From NCBI GenBank assembly GCA_013041785.1, contig JABDRK010000240.1, positions 1 through 6,796 of the forward strand: a stretch of DNA of 6,796 bases, in the 5' to 3' direction. The translations under genes and the position numbers were made by a program. Positions 1 through 6,795 of this stretch are shown in pieces. How positions within the stretch are numbered: position 1 is the first letter of the stretch; each line of letters begins with the position of its first letter. The notes under the pieces are model-generated. The model was not told where the DNA came from. It did not search any database and was given only the letters and a program-made list of their open reading frames with translations. The stretch comes from Eudoraea sp. Lineage in GTDB: Bacteria; Bacteroidota; Bacteroidia; Flavobacteriales; Flavobacteriaceae.

Positions 1-603
1 GATCTATCCACAGCCAACGAAATCCATAAGCTCTTTTGCGAAGTGGTCATTGCCCCTTCCTTTGCCGAAGAGGCCCTGGAAGTGCTGAAAGGGAAGAAAA
101 ACAGAATTCTGCTTGTTCAGAAACATAGCAGCCTTCCCAAAACAATAACAAGAACCTGCCTCAATGGAGCCTTAGTTCAGGAACGTGACGACATCACAGA
201 CTCCGGGGAAAACCTGAAGTTTGTAACCGATGTTAAGCCAGCTTCAAAAGAGGTTGAGGATTTGCTGTTCGCCTCCAAAGTATGTAAACACACCAAATCC
301 AATACCATAGTTTTGGTAAAGGGAAAGCAACTCTGTGCCAGCGGCACGGGCCAAACCTCCCGTGTGGATGCGCTTAACCAGGCCATACACAAGGCGCTTT
401 CCTTTGATTTTGATCTGGAGGGGGCCGTTATGGCGAGTGATGCATTTTTCCCTTTTCCCGACTGTGTAGAGATCGCTCACAAAAGTGGAATTACCAGTGT
501 GATACAACCGGGAGGGTCTATAAAAGACCAATTGAGCATCGATTATTGTAATGCTAACGGAATTTCAATGGTAATGACAGGCACCCGTCATTTTAAGCAT
601 TAA
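1..603 (+). CDS. purH: Bifunctional AICAR formyltransferase / IMP cyclohydrolase, C-terminal part (5' end outside window)
   Basis: PurH catalyses the last two steps of de novo purine synthesis in the cytoplasm: formyl transfer from 10-formyl-THF to AICAR, then ring closure to IMP. Only the last 200 codons are here, all in the C-terminal AICAR transformylase domain. The frame is open from base 1, so the ATG-like start at GTG 43 is internal and not the true start. Recognisable family blocks, numbered from the window edge, are KSNTIV (residues 99-104), GTGQTSRV (115-122), ASDAFFPF (145-152), IQPGGSIKDQ (168-177) and the C-terminal TGTRHFKH (193-200), which match the E. coli PurH C-terminus closely as I remember it. 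The catalytic Lys-His of the transformylase and the whole cyclohydrolase domain lie upstream, outside the window. The TAA stop is followed by a 56-bp gap before mreB, with no clear intrinsic terminator, so some read-through into the mre operon is possible. Confidence 0.97.
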   Translation, partial: DLSTANEIHKLFCEVVIAPSFAEEALEVLKGKKNRILLVQKHSSLPKTITRTCLNGALVQERDDITDSGENLKFVTDVKPASKEVEDLLFASKVCKHTKSNTIVLVKGKQLCASGTGQTSRVDALNQAIHKALSFDFDLEGAVMASDAFFPFPDCVEIAHKSGITSVIQPGGSIKDQLSIDYCNANGISMVMTGTRHFKH

Positions 604-609
604 TTTTAC

Positions 610-617
610 TACTTTTG
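610..617 (+). promoter_or_regulatory. Likely -7 element of a Bacteroidota-type promoter for the mre operon
   Basis: TACTTTTG matches the Bacteroidota sigma-A -7 consensus TAnnTTTG exactly. It sits 7 bp after the purH stop and 42 bp before the mreB start, leaving room for a 5' leader of roughly 35-40 nt. The upstream -33 element (TTG or TTTG, 17-23 bp away) is poor: only T-rich sequence around 588-594, inside the end of purH, lies at the right distance. The exact match combined with its intergenic position is the reason for the call. The transcription start is inferred, not seen. Confidence 0.6.
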
Positions 618-618
618 T

Positions 619-641
619 CGATGAAATACACCCTATCATCG
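619..641. repeat. Short inverted repeat in the mreB leader
   Basis: CGATGA (619-624) and TCATCG (636-641) are perfect 6-bp inverted arms separated by 11 bp. They begin 2 bp after the putative -7 element, so they straddle the expected transcription start. This could be an operator-like dyad for a DNA-binding protein, or a weak hairpin in read-through transcripts coming from purH. It lacks the GC-rich stem and U-run of an intrinsic terminator. A dyad this short can arise by chance. Confidence 0.3.
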
Positions 642-659
642 GAACTGAAAAAAGCTTAA

Positions 660-1688
660 ATGGGATTCTTTGATTTCTTAACTGAGGAGATCGCCATAGA
701 TCTAGGCACGGCGAATACCTTAATCATCCACGCTGACAAAGTAGTAGTGGACAGCCCTTCTATTGTTGCCAGGGACCGAATTACGGGCAAAATTATTGCC
801 GTAGGGAAAGAGGCAAATATGATGCAGGGCAAAACGCACGAAAACATCAAGACTATCCGGCCACTTAAAGATGGGGTAATTGCAGATTTCGATGCCTCGG
901 AAAAGATGATCAATATGTTCATAAAGAACATTCCGGCCTTGAAAAAGAAGTGGTTTCCACCAGCCTTGAGGATGGTCATCTGTATCCCTTCCGGGATTAC
1001 CGAAGTGGAAATGCGTGCAGTTAAGGAATCCGCGGAACGGGTAAACGGCAAGGAAGTCTATCTTATTCACGAGCCCATGGCAGCCGCAATAGGAATTGGA
1101 TTAGACATTATGCAGCCCAAGGGGAATATGATCGTGGATATTGGAGGGGGAACTACCGAAATCGCGGTGATCGCCCTGGGAGGAATTGTTTGCGATAAAT
1201 CTGTGAAGATTGCAGGGGATGTGTTTACCAATGATATAATTTATTACATGCGAACCCAGCACAACCTCTACGTTGGGGAAAGCACAGCAGAAAATATAAA
1301 GATCCAGATAGGGTCGGCTACAGAGGATCTCCAATCCCCTCCGGATGAAATGTCTGTTCAGGGTAGGGATCTGCTCACTGGAAAGCCCAAACAGGTATCT
1401 ATCTCCTACAGAGAGATTGCCAAGGCTCTTGATAAATCCATCTTACGTGTGGAAGACGCGGTTATGGAAACCCTGTCCCAAACACCCCCGGAACTTGCAG
1501 CTGATATTTATAATACCGGGATTTACCTGGCAGGTGGTGGTTCCATGCTGCGAGGCCTGGATCGCCGGCTTTCGCAAAAAACGGACCTTCCGGTGTATAT
1601 TGCCGAAGATCCTCTGCGGGCAGTAGTTCGGGGTACAGGAATCGCCTTGAAAAACCTGGAACGTTACAAGAGCATCCTGATCAAGTAG
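660..1688 (+). CDS. mreB: Rod shape-determining protein MreB (bacterial actin)
   Basis: MreB is the actin-like ATPase that forms membrane-associated filaments and directs the elongasome's circumferential motion. At 342 residues it is full length (E. coli MreB is about 347). The N-terminal MGFFDFLTE is a short amphipathic segment of the kind that binds the inner membrane. Actin-fold nucleotide motifs are all visible: phosphate-1 DLGTANT (14-20), the EPMAAAIG helix with Glu138 near the likely catalytic position, phosphate-2 DIGGGTTE (160-167) and the adenosine-binding LAGGGSMLRGL (290-300). The block IKIQIGSA is also typical of MreB rather than of DnaK or FtsA. The ATG at 660 places the amphipathic segment right at the N-terminus, which supports the start; upstream is A-rich with no Shine-Dalgarno, usual for Bacteroidota. 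It is the first gene of the operon, behind the putative promoter, and is separated from mreC by 67 bp while the later genes overlap. Confidence 0.98.
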   Translation: MGFFDFLTEEIAIDLGTANTLIIHADKVVVDSPSIVARDRITGKIIAVGKEANMMQGKTHENIKTIRPLKDGVIADFDASEKMINMFIKNIPALKKKWFPPALRMVICIPSGITEVEMRAVKESAERVNGKEVYLIHEPMAAAIGIGLDIMQPKGNMIVDIGGGTTEIAVIALGGIVCDKSVKIAGDVFTNDIIYYMRTQHNLYVGESTAENIKIQIGSATEDLQSPPDEMSVQGRDLLTGKPKQVSISYREIAKALDKSILRVEDAVMETLSQTPPELAADIYNTGIYLAGGGSMLRGLDRRLSQKTDLPVYIAEDPLRAVVRGTGIALKNLERYKSILIK

Positions 1689-1692
1689 ATCC

Positions 1693-1720
1693 GGGTTATA
1701 TTCTCAACCCACACTGGGTT
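1693..1720 (+). other. Competing short hairpins in the mreB-mreC gap
   Basis: In the 67-bp gap, GGGTT (1693-1697), AACCC (1706-1710) and GGGTT (1716-1720) are arranged so that the middle arm can pair with either flank. The downstream option is stronger: AACCCA (1706-1711), loop CAC, TGGGTT (1715-1720), a perfect 6-bp stem. No U-run follows, so it is not a good intrinsic terminator. It could be an RNA-processing or 3'-end protecting structure that sets mreB mRNA above mreCD-mrdA-rodA mRNA. Function is inference; the pairing is directly visible. Confidence 0.35.
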
Positions 1721-1755
1721 TCAGGCCGATTAACTAACGCCAATAGCGAAAGTGA

Positions 1756-2577
1756 ATGCAACAGATTATCAACTTTATAATCCGGTTTAAAACCACACTG
1801 TTGTTTTTTCTCCTGTTGTTGATCTCCCTGTTTCTTACCGTACAGTCGCATACCTACCATCGTTCGATTTTCTTCAATTCTTCCAATCGGATTTCCGGCA
1901 GTCTGTATAAGACCAGCAACGATATTTCTAAATACTTTAAATTGAATTCAGAAAATGATGACCTTTTGGAGCATAATCAGGAGCTTCTGAATAAACTATT
2001 CAATGCATCACGGGCAGATACCATGGAACTGGATACGGCGGGGGCTCGTTATCGCGTAACTGCTGCCAAAGTAATCAAGAACAGTTTCGGAAACCGTAAA
2101 AACTATATCACCATTGACCGGGGTACTGAGCAGGGCATCCGGCAGGATATGGGGGTAATAACCGCCAAGGGTATTCTGGGAATCGTTGAGGCCTGTTCAA
2201 AAAACTATTCCGTTGTACAGAGTATTCTGAATACCAATTCAAACATCAATGCAAAGATCAAGAACACCAATAATTTTGGTTCCCTGACCTGGGATGCCAG
2301 AGGCTTTGACAGGGTTCAGTTGGAAGATATCCCCAGGTTGGTTCAGCTGATGGTCGGGGATACGATAGTTACCGGAGCCATGTCCAGCATTTTTCCTGAA
2401 GACATCCCTATTGGTGTAATCTCAAAATTCGATCTCAACGTTTCAAAAAGTTTTTATCAAATAGACGTGGACCTGTTCAATGATATGACAAACATCAAAA
2501 ACGTATATATTATTGAGAATATGGACAGGCCAGAAATCCTGGAATTACAATCTACCGTAGAGAATGATCCGGAATAG
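1756..2577 (+). CDS. mreC: Rod shape-determining protein MreC
   Basis: MreC is a bitopic inner-membrane protein whose periplasmic part polymerises and activates PBP2-RodA within the elongasome. The 273-residue product shows the family layout: a short cytoplasmic N-terminus ending in basic residues (Arg10, Lys12), one transmembrane helix (about 13-30), a predicted coiled coil (about 57-86, rich in Leu, Asn and Glu) and then the periplasmic beta-barrel region (about 98-255). The late signature GDTIVTGAMSSIFPEDIPIG (201-220) corresponds to the family's GD.I.TSG..G.FP.GIPVG motif, with some conserved glycines replaced, as I recall is common in Bacteroidota. Length is slightly below the roughly 280-370 residues of proteobacterial homologues, which have longer C-terminal tails. 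The ATG at 1756 is preceded by a weak GAAAGTG stretch and puts the membrane helix at the expected distance. The 3' end overlaps mreD by 14 bp. Confidence 0.95.
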   Translation: MQQIINFIIRFKTTLLFFLLLLISLFLTVQSHTYHRSIFFNSSNRISGSLYKTSNDISKYFKLNSENDDLLEHNQELLNKLFNASRADTMELDTAGARYRVTAAKVIKNSFGNRKNYITIDRGTEQGIRQDMGVITAKGILGIVEACSKNYSVVQSILNTNSNINAKIKNTNNFGSLTWDARGFDRVQLEDIPRLVQLMVGDTIVTGAMSSIFPEDIPIGVISKFDLNVSKSFYQIDVDLFNDMTNIKNVYIIENMDRPEILELQSTVENDPE

Positions 2578-3073
2578 CAACTTTATCCACATCCTGCGGT
2601 TTGTTTTACTGGTACTGGTCCAGGTACTGGTATTCAACCAGATGAACTTCCTGGGTTTTATTAATCCCATGGTTTATATCCTGTACCTCTTCTGGTTTCC
2701 AATAAAGGAAAACCGAATGCTATTTATCGGTATGGGTTTTCTGCTGGGGTTTATAATTGATCTTTTCTCAGATACCCTGGCCTTACATACCGCAGCTACC
2801 GTAACCATTGCCTACCTCAGGCCAGCTGTAATGCGTTTTGTATTTGGTGTTAATTACGAGTTTCAAAGTTTTCGACTTTCAAATACCACCCGGGTACAAC
2901 AATTCACTTTTTTGGCGTTATTAATTTTGATACACCATGTCGTATTCTTTACACTGGAAATTTTTAGTTTGGCAAATTTGCTTTTAATTTTGAAGAAAGT
3001 GGTGTTCAATGCGCTAGGTTCCATTATCTTGTGTTTATTGCTCAGTTCACTTTTTAGTACCAGTAAGGAATGA
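2564..3073 (+). CDS. mreD: Rod shape-determining protein MreD
   Basis: MreD is a small polytopic inner-membrane protein that binds MreC and modulates its control of PBP2-RodA. The 169-residue product is almost wholly hydrophobic, with about five or six likely membrane segments (roughly 9-25, 34-47, 52-69, 75-95, 112-134 and 138-163). The segment around GFIIDLFSDTLALHTAAT (62-79), with Gly62 and Asp66 followed by a helix ending in AYLRP (83-87), matches the family's conserved core. MreD diverges strongly between phyla, so position between mreC and mrdA adds much of the confidence. The ATG at 2564 lies inside the end of mreC (14-bp overlap, different frame) without a Shine-Dalgarno, so translation is probably coupled to mreC termination. 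Its own stop overlaps the mrdA start as ATGA. The stretch coding for the first helix contains a 9-bp direct repeat, GGTACTGGT at 2611-2619 and 2623-2631, encoding Leu/Val repeats. Confidence 0.93.
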   Translation: MIRNSNFIHILRFVLLVLVQVLVFNQMNFLGFINPMVYILYLFWFPIKENRMLFIGMGFLLGFIIDLFSDTLALHTAATVTIAYLRPAVMRFVFGVNYEFQSFRLSNTTRVQQFTFLALLILIHHVVFFTLEIFSLANLLLILKKVVFNALGSIILCLLLSSLFSTSKE

Positions 3074-4938
3074 AAAAAATATTATTATCCTCTATTATCG
3101 TGCTTATCGGAATAACCTTTATCGTAAGGTTATCCTACCTGCAGATATTTACTTCGCCCTCAAATCAGGTTTTGGAGGATACTGCAATAAAAGCCATCTA
3201 TGATTATCCGGAACGCGGATATATTTATGACCGCCAGGGCAAGCTACTGGTAGCCAATCAGCCGGCCTATGACGTGATGGTTATCCCAAGGGAAGTAAAA
3301 CCTCTGGATACACTGGAATTCTGTTCGCTGTTGGGAGTTGATAAACCCAGGTTTATAGACCGGCTTCAAAAAGCAAGGGTATATTCTCCCAGACTCCCAA
3401 GTGTGCTGGTTCCACAGCTGTCAAAAGAGGACTATGCCCGCCTGCAGGAAAAAATGAGGAAATATGAAGGGTTCTACATTCAAAAGCGTTCATTGCGCTA
3501 TTACGACACACCAAGTGCGGCGAATGTCCTGGGGTATATCAGTGAGGTTAACGAACAGGACCTGAAGAAAAATCCCTACTACGTCCAGGGAGAACTAACA
3601 GGAAGAACGGGTATAGAAAAACAATACGAAGAAATTCTCAGGGGCAGGAAAGGCGTAAAATATATTCAAAAAGACCGTTTCAACCGAGATATTGGTCCGT
3701 ATAAGAACGGTATGTTAGACACCCTGCCAGAACAGGGAAAGGAAATACATATCAGTCTTGACAAAGACCTGCAGGAATATGGGGAGCGCTTAATGGTTGG
3801 GAAACGAGGCGGTATCGTCGCTATTGAACCCGGTACCGGGGAAATCCTGACCCTGATTTCAGGCCCTACCTATAACCCGGCACTACTGGTAGGGAGAGAA
3901 AGATCCAAAAACTACAGCAAACTGCATTACGATACCATATCCAAACCCACATGGGACAGGGCGATCCTTGCGGAACCTTCCCCCGGCTCCCCCTTTAAGA
4001 CCCTAAATGCCCTGGTTGCCCTTCAGGAAGGGGTGATTAAGCCTGAAACTACCATTCGTTGCTATAATGGTTTTTATGTGGGCAATGTGAAGAGAGGATG
4101 TCATTGCGGTGGAGGAATCCGGAATATGAACAGTGGTATTTATGAATCCTGCAACGCCTACTTTGCAGGTACATTCAGGAAGATCTATGACAAATATGCC
4201 ACTACGGATGAAGGCATGGATGTTTGGGAAAAACACATCAAGAGTTTTGGTTTGGGAAATTACCTGGGATACGATTTGCCAACGGGAAGGCCCGGAAGGA
4301 TACCTTCCAAATCCTATTATGATGGTGTCTATGGAGACAACAGATGGTCTTCTTCCTTTATTATTTCTAACGCCATCGGGCAGGGCGAAGTGGCTGCCAC
4401 TCCGATCCAATTAGCGAACATGACTGCGGCGATTGCGAATCGCGGGTACTTCTATACCCCGCACCTCATCAAAAAAATAGCGGGAGAACCGGTTGAGATT
4501 TCAAATTTTACAGAACGGAAGTATACCACTATCGATCCACAGCATTTTGAGCCTATTGTTACCGGAATGGCTAATGTTTACAAAAAGGGAACCGCCAAAT
4601 GGTTGAGGATCCCGGGGATAGATATTGCCGGTAAAACAGGTACTGTTGAAAATTTTATCCTGCTTGATGGGGTGAAAACACAATTGACAGACCACTCCGT
4701 TTTTGTCGCTTTTGCTCCGGTTAATAATCCAAAAATCGCATTGGCTGTATATATAGAAAACGGATACTACGGGGCCCGATATGCAGGCCATATTGCCTCC
4801 TTGCTCATTGAAAAATACCTCAATGGGGAAATTACGCGGAAAGACCTTGAAAAACGAATGCTGGAAAAGACACTGGAGCACGAGTACGCTAAACCGTACA
4901 GTGGGGAAGAATTCAAGATAAACGAGTATGTTTGGTAG
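3070..4938 (+). CDS. mrdA: Penicillin-binding protein 2 (peptidoglycan D,D-transpeptidase, elongasome)
   Basis: PBP2 is the class B penicillin-binding protein that cross-links new peptidoglycan strands made by RodA during cell elongation; it is anchored in the inner membrane and acts in the periplasm. The 622-residue product has an N-terminal membrane helix (about 4-26), the pedestal/dimerisation region starting with RGYIYDRQGKLLV (49-61), and a transpeptidase domain from about residue 247. All three active-site motifs are present: SxxK as SPFK with nucleophile Ser307 and Lys310, SxN as Ser360-Cys361-Asn362, and KTGT at 522-525. Length agrees with E. coli PBP2 (633). Between the first two motifs are Cys331, Cys344-His345-Cys346 and then Cys361, a possible metal site (see findings). 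The ATG overlaps the mreD stop as ATGA, giving tight translational coupling. It is assigned to PBP2 rather than to division-specific FtsI because it lies between mreD and rodA. Confidence 0.97.
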   Translation: MKKILLSSIIVLIGITFIVRLSYLQIFTSPSNQVLEDTAIKAIYDYPERGYIYDRQGKLLVANQPAYDVMVIPREVKPLDTLEFCSLLGVDKPRFIDRLQKARVYSPRLPSVLVPQLSKEDYARLQEKMRKYEGFYIQKRSLRYYDTPSAANVLGYISEVNEQDLKKNPYYVQGELTGRTGIEKQYEEILRGRKGVKYIQKDRFNRDIGPYKNGMLDTLPEQGKEIHISLDKDLQEYGERLMVGKRGGIVAIEPGTGEILTLISGPTYNPALLVGRERSKNYSKLHYDTISKPTWDRAILAEPSPGSPFKTLNALVALQEGVIKPETTIRCYNGFYVGNVKRGCHCGGGIRNMNSGIYESCNAYFAGTFRKIYDKYATTDEGMDVWEKHIKSFGLGNYLGYDLPTGRPGRIPSKSYYDGVYGDNRWSSSFIISNAIGQGEVAATPIQLANMTAAIANRGYFYTPHLIKKIAGEPVEISNFTERKYTTIDPQHFEPIVTGMANVYKKGTAKWLRIPGIDIAGKTGTVENFILLDGVKTQLTDHSVFVAFAPVNNPKIALAVYIENGYYGARYAGHIASLLIEKYLNGEITRKDLEKRMLEKTLEHEYAKPYSGEEFKINEYVW

Positions 4939-6211
4939 TAACCTACTAAGGCGGATCGACTGGCTTACCATCCTGTTATTTCTGTTACTGGTCGCAATTG
5001 GCTGGGTGAATATTTATTCTACTACCCTTTCTGATGAAGGCAGTTCTATTTTTGATTTTAGTCAGTTATACGGTAAACAACTCTTTTTTATTGGTGTAAG
5101 CCTGGTGACCGTTGTTATCATCCTGGCTATTGAGGCTGCCCTCTATGAACGTTTCGCCAGCCTGCTTTATATCATCAGTATACTCCTTTTACTGGGCCTG
5201 TTTGTTTTTGGAAAGACAATTGCCGGTGCTACTTCCTGGTATGACCTGGGGTTTTTTAACCTGCAACCCTCCGAGCTTGCCAAATTTACTGCTGCCCTTG
5301 CCCTGGCAAAATACCTCAGTGATATCCAAACAGATATTAAAAAAAGGAAACATCAGCTCTACGCCTTTCTCATTATCCTGGTGCCCATGGCCCTGATTAT
5401 CCCCCAGCCAGATCCCGGGAGTGCCCTGGTATTTGCTGCCCTGATATTCGTATTGTTCCGGGAAGGGTTGCCCTTATACTATCTTTGGATCGCGCTGTTG
5501 ATTGTTGTCATATTCATTACAACCCTTATGTTTGGTACCGAATGGATGGCCATTGGGCTGGCCCTGTTGATAACGCTGTTCCTATTGGTCAAAAAAGCAT
5601 CCTTCAAGGTACCTACTTTTCCGCTCATCCTGCTTTTCATCATTTCTATTGGATTTTCCCTGTCTGTAAACCTGGTTTTTAATCACGTTTTTGAACAACG
5701 CCACCGCGACCGTTTCAGTTTGTGGCTGCGCCTGGAAAAAGACCCCGCCAAACTGGAAAAAATCCGAAAAACCATCGGATATAACACCTATCAATCTGAA
5801 AAGGCCATTGAAGCGGGCGGTTTTCGTGGGAAAGGTTACCTGGAAGGCACGCGTACAAAGGGTGATTTCGTTCCCGAACAACATACCGATTATATATTCA
5901 GTACGGTTGGAGAAGAATGGGGGTTTTTGGGAACTACCACGGTGGTACTCCTGTTTACCTTACTACTGCTGCGGCTGGTGCACCTCGCAGAGCGGCAGAA
6001 AAACGATTTTAGCCGAATGTATGGCTATGGGGTGATCTCGATATTGCTGATCCACTATTTTATCAATGTGGGGATGGTAATCGGAATATTACCCACCATT
6101 GGGATACCGCTCCCCTTCTTCAGTTATGGGGGTTCTGGCCTGCTGGGTTTCACCATCCTTTTGTTTATTTTTATTAAGCTCGACGCCAACCGGCTTAATG
6201 AGTGGCTTTAG
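4928..6211 (+). CDS. rodA: Rod shape-determining protein RodA (SEDS peptidoglycan glycosyltransferase)
   Basis: RodA polymerises lipid II into glycan strands in the elongasome, in complex with PBP2. The 427-residue product is a multi-pass SEDS protein with about ten hydrophobic segments, longer than E. coli RodA (370). The SEDS signature is clear: GYNTYQSEKAIEAGG (284-298), GKGYLEGT, then FVPEQHTDYIF (314-324), in which Asp321 corresponds to the essential catalytic Asp of RodA/FtsW. Near the C-terminus, GIPLPFFSYGGSG is another family hallmark. Between Arg262 and Gly284 a charged segment (EKDPAKLEKIRK, 270-281) makes the periplasmic loop several residues longer than in E. coli. It is called RodA rather than FtsW from its position directly after mrdA. 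The ATG at 4928 overlaps the end of mrdA by 11 bp, implying coupled translation. The stop codon overlaps that of the convergent nuclease gene by 4 bp, with no visible terminator between them. Confidence 0.96.
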   Translation: MFGSNLLRRIDWLTILLFLLLVAIGWVNIYSTTLSDEGSSIFDFSQLYGKQLFFIGVSLVTVVIILAIEAALYERFASLLYIISILLLLGLFVFGKTIAGATSWYDLGFFNLQPSELAKFTAALALAKYLSDIQTDIKKRKHQLYAFLIILVPMALIIPQPDPGSALVFAALIFVLFREGLPLYYLWIALLIVVIFITTLMFGTEWMAIGLALLITLFLLVKKASFKVPTFPLILLFIISIGFSLSVNLVFNHVFEQRHRDRFSLWLRLEKDPAKLEKIRKTIGYNTYQSEKAIEAGGFRGKGYLEGTRTKGDFVPEQHTDYIFSTVGEEWGFLGTTTVVLLFTLLLLRLVHLAERQKNDFSRMYGYGVISILLIHYFINVGMVIGILPTIGIPLPFFSYGGSGLLGFTILLFIFIKLDANRLNEWL

Positions 6212-6795
6212 AATTTCCAGGCCGATGGCTCAACCTGGGCCTCCACCCTGTTTTCCAAATTATCCTGCAGTCCTGGAAAGAAATCAATACCAGTAAGCGA
6301 TTCCAGGTCGTCTATGCTCACCAGATACCGGACCAGGGGAGATGCACTATTTTCCTGTGACATAAGAAAACAGAGCACCCTGAGCTCCTCACCTGAACCC
6401 CGGGCGATGATTTTATAATAATAATCAGGTACAGCCACATCTTCTTCACCAATTCGTTCCAGTGAGGGGTCCAAAACACCTCCCGTTATTACATACAGGG
6501 TTCCATACCTCCGGCACCAGTTTCTAAGTTGTTTTTCCAGATCGTTCCATATCCCCGAATTGAATTCATTAAGCTGTGGTGCAATGTTACTGGTATAAAA
6601 AGTCTCCTTATAGGCAAACTCGGAAAACCGGCGATCCCCTGCCGGGACCAAATGACCGCGGTCATAACCAGATCCCTTGTAATTCCGCCAGTCGGCCGAC
6701 TTTGTCCTTACTTTGGGATCCTCAATAAAGTATGGCCGTTTTCGATCGATGTTTGAGAGATGGTCGCGCTTCAGCGCATAGGCTACCCATTCTGC
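6208..6795 (-). CDS. DNA/RNA non-specific endonuclease (NUC1/EndoG family), C-terminal part; 5' end outside window
   Basis: This family consists of metal-dependent (usually Mg2+) sugar-non-specific nucleases with a beta-beta-alpha-metal fold, often secreted or periplasmic. The frame is open to the window edge, giving 195 residues of a gene whose start and any signal peptide lie outside. A TTG at 6651 could be mistaken for a start, but it falls immediately after the catalytic DRGH motif, so it must be internal. Numbered from the edge: EWVAY (2-6) precedes DRGHLVPAGD (45-54), where His48 is the general base. SNIAPQ (69-74) and NSGIWNDLE (79-87) follow, with Asn79 and Glu87 spaced eight apart, as Asn119 and Glu127 are in Serratia nuclease. 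YVITGG (107-112 approx.) and the late SIDDLESLTGIDFFPGL are also typical. The gene converges on rodA, so it is not part of the mre operon; its promoter is not in the window. Cellular location and role cannot be decided without the N-terminus. Confidence 0.93.
   Translation of the reverse strand, partial: AEWVAYALKRDHLSNIDRKRPYFIEDPKVRTKSADWRNYKGSGYDRGHLVPAGDRRFSEFAYKETFYTSNIAPQLNEFNSGIWNDLEKQLRNWCRRYGTLYVITGGVLDPSLERIGEEDVAVPDYYYKIIARGSGEELRVLCFLMSQENSASPLVRYLVSIDDLESLTGIDFFPGLQDNLENRVEAQVEPSAWKF

Noticed and set aside
2271..2278. TAATTTTG inside mreC resembling a Bacteroidota -7 promoter box
   Set aside because: It lies within coding sequence with no TTG/TTTG at the right upstream distance; matches to this loose, AT-rich motif are expected by chance.
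2608..2631. GGTACTGGT direct repeat in mreD
   Set aside because: It encodes the Leu/Val-rich first membrane helix with repeated codon pairs; two copies in a hydrophobic stretch need no other explanation.
2922..2992. Two further TAATTTTG boxes in mreD (2922-2929 and 2985-2992), the second 77 bp before mrdA
   Set aside because: Upstream TTTG copies are at wrong spacing (7 and 13 bp instead of about 19-23), and this is AT-rich DNA coding for membrane helices. An internal mrdA promoter is possible but not supported.
4003..4410. Open frame of 135 codons on the minus strand inside mrdA
   Set aside because: It is antisense to the highly conserved transpeptidase core of PBP2, its protein has no recognisable features, and it has no ribosome site or promoter; it is a shadow of the real gene.
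4501..4971. Open frame of 156 codons on the minus strand across the mrdA-rodA junction
   Set aside because: Antisense to two clearly real, overlapping genes; composition is that of a reverse-frame artefact.
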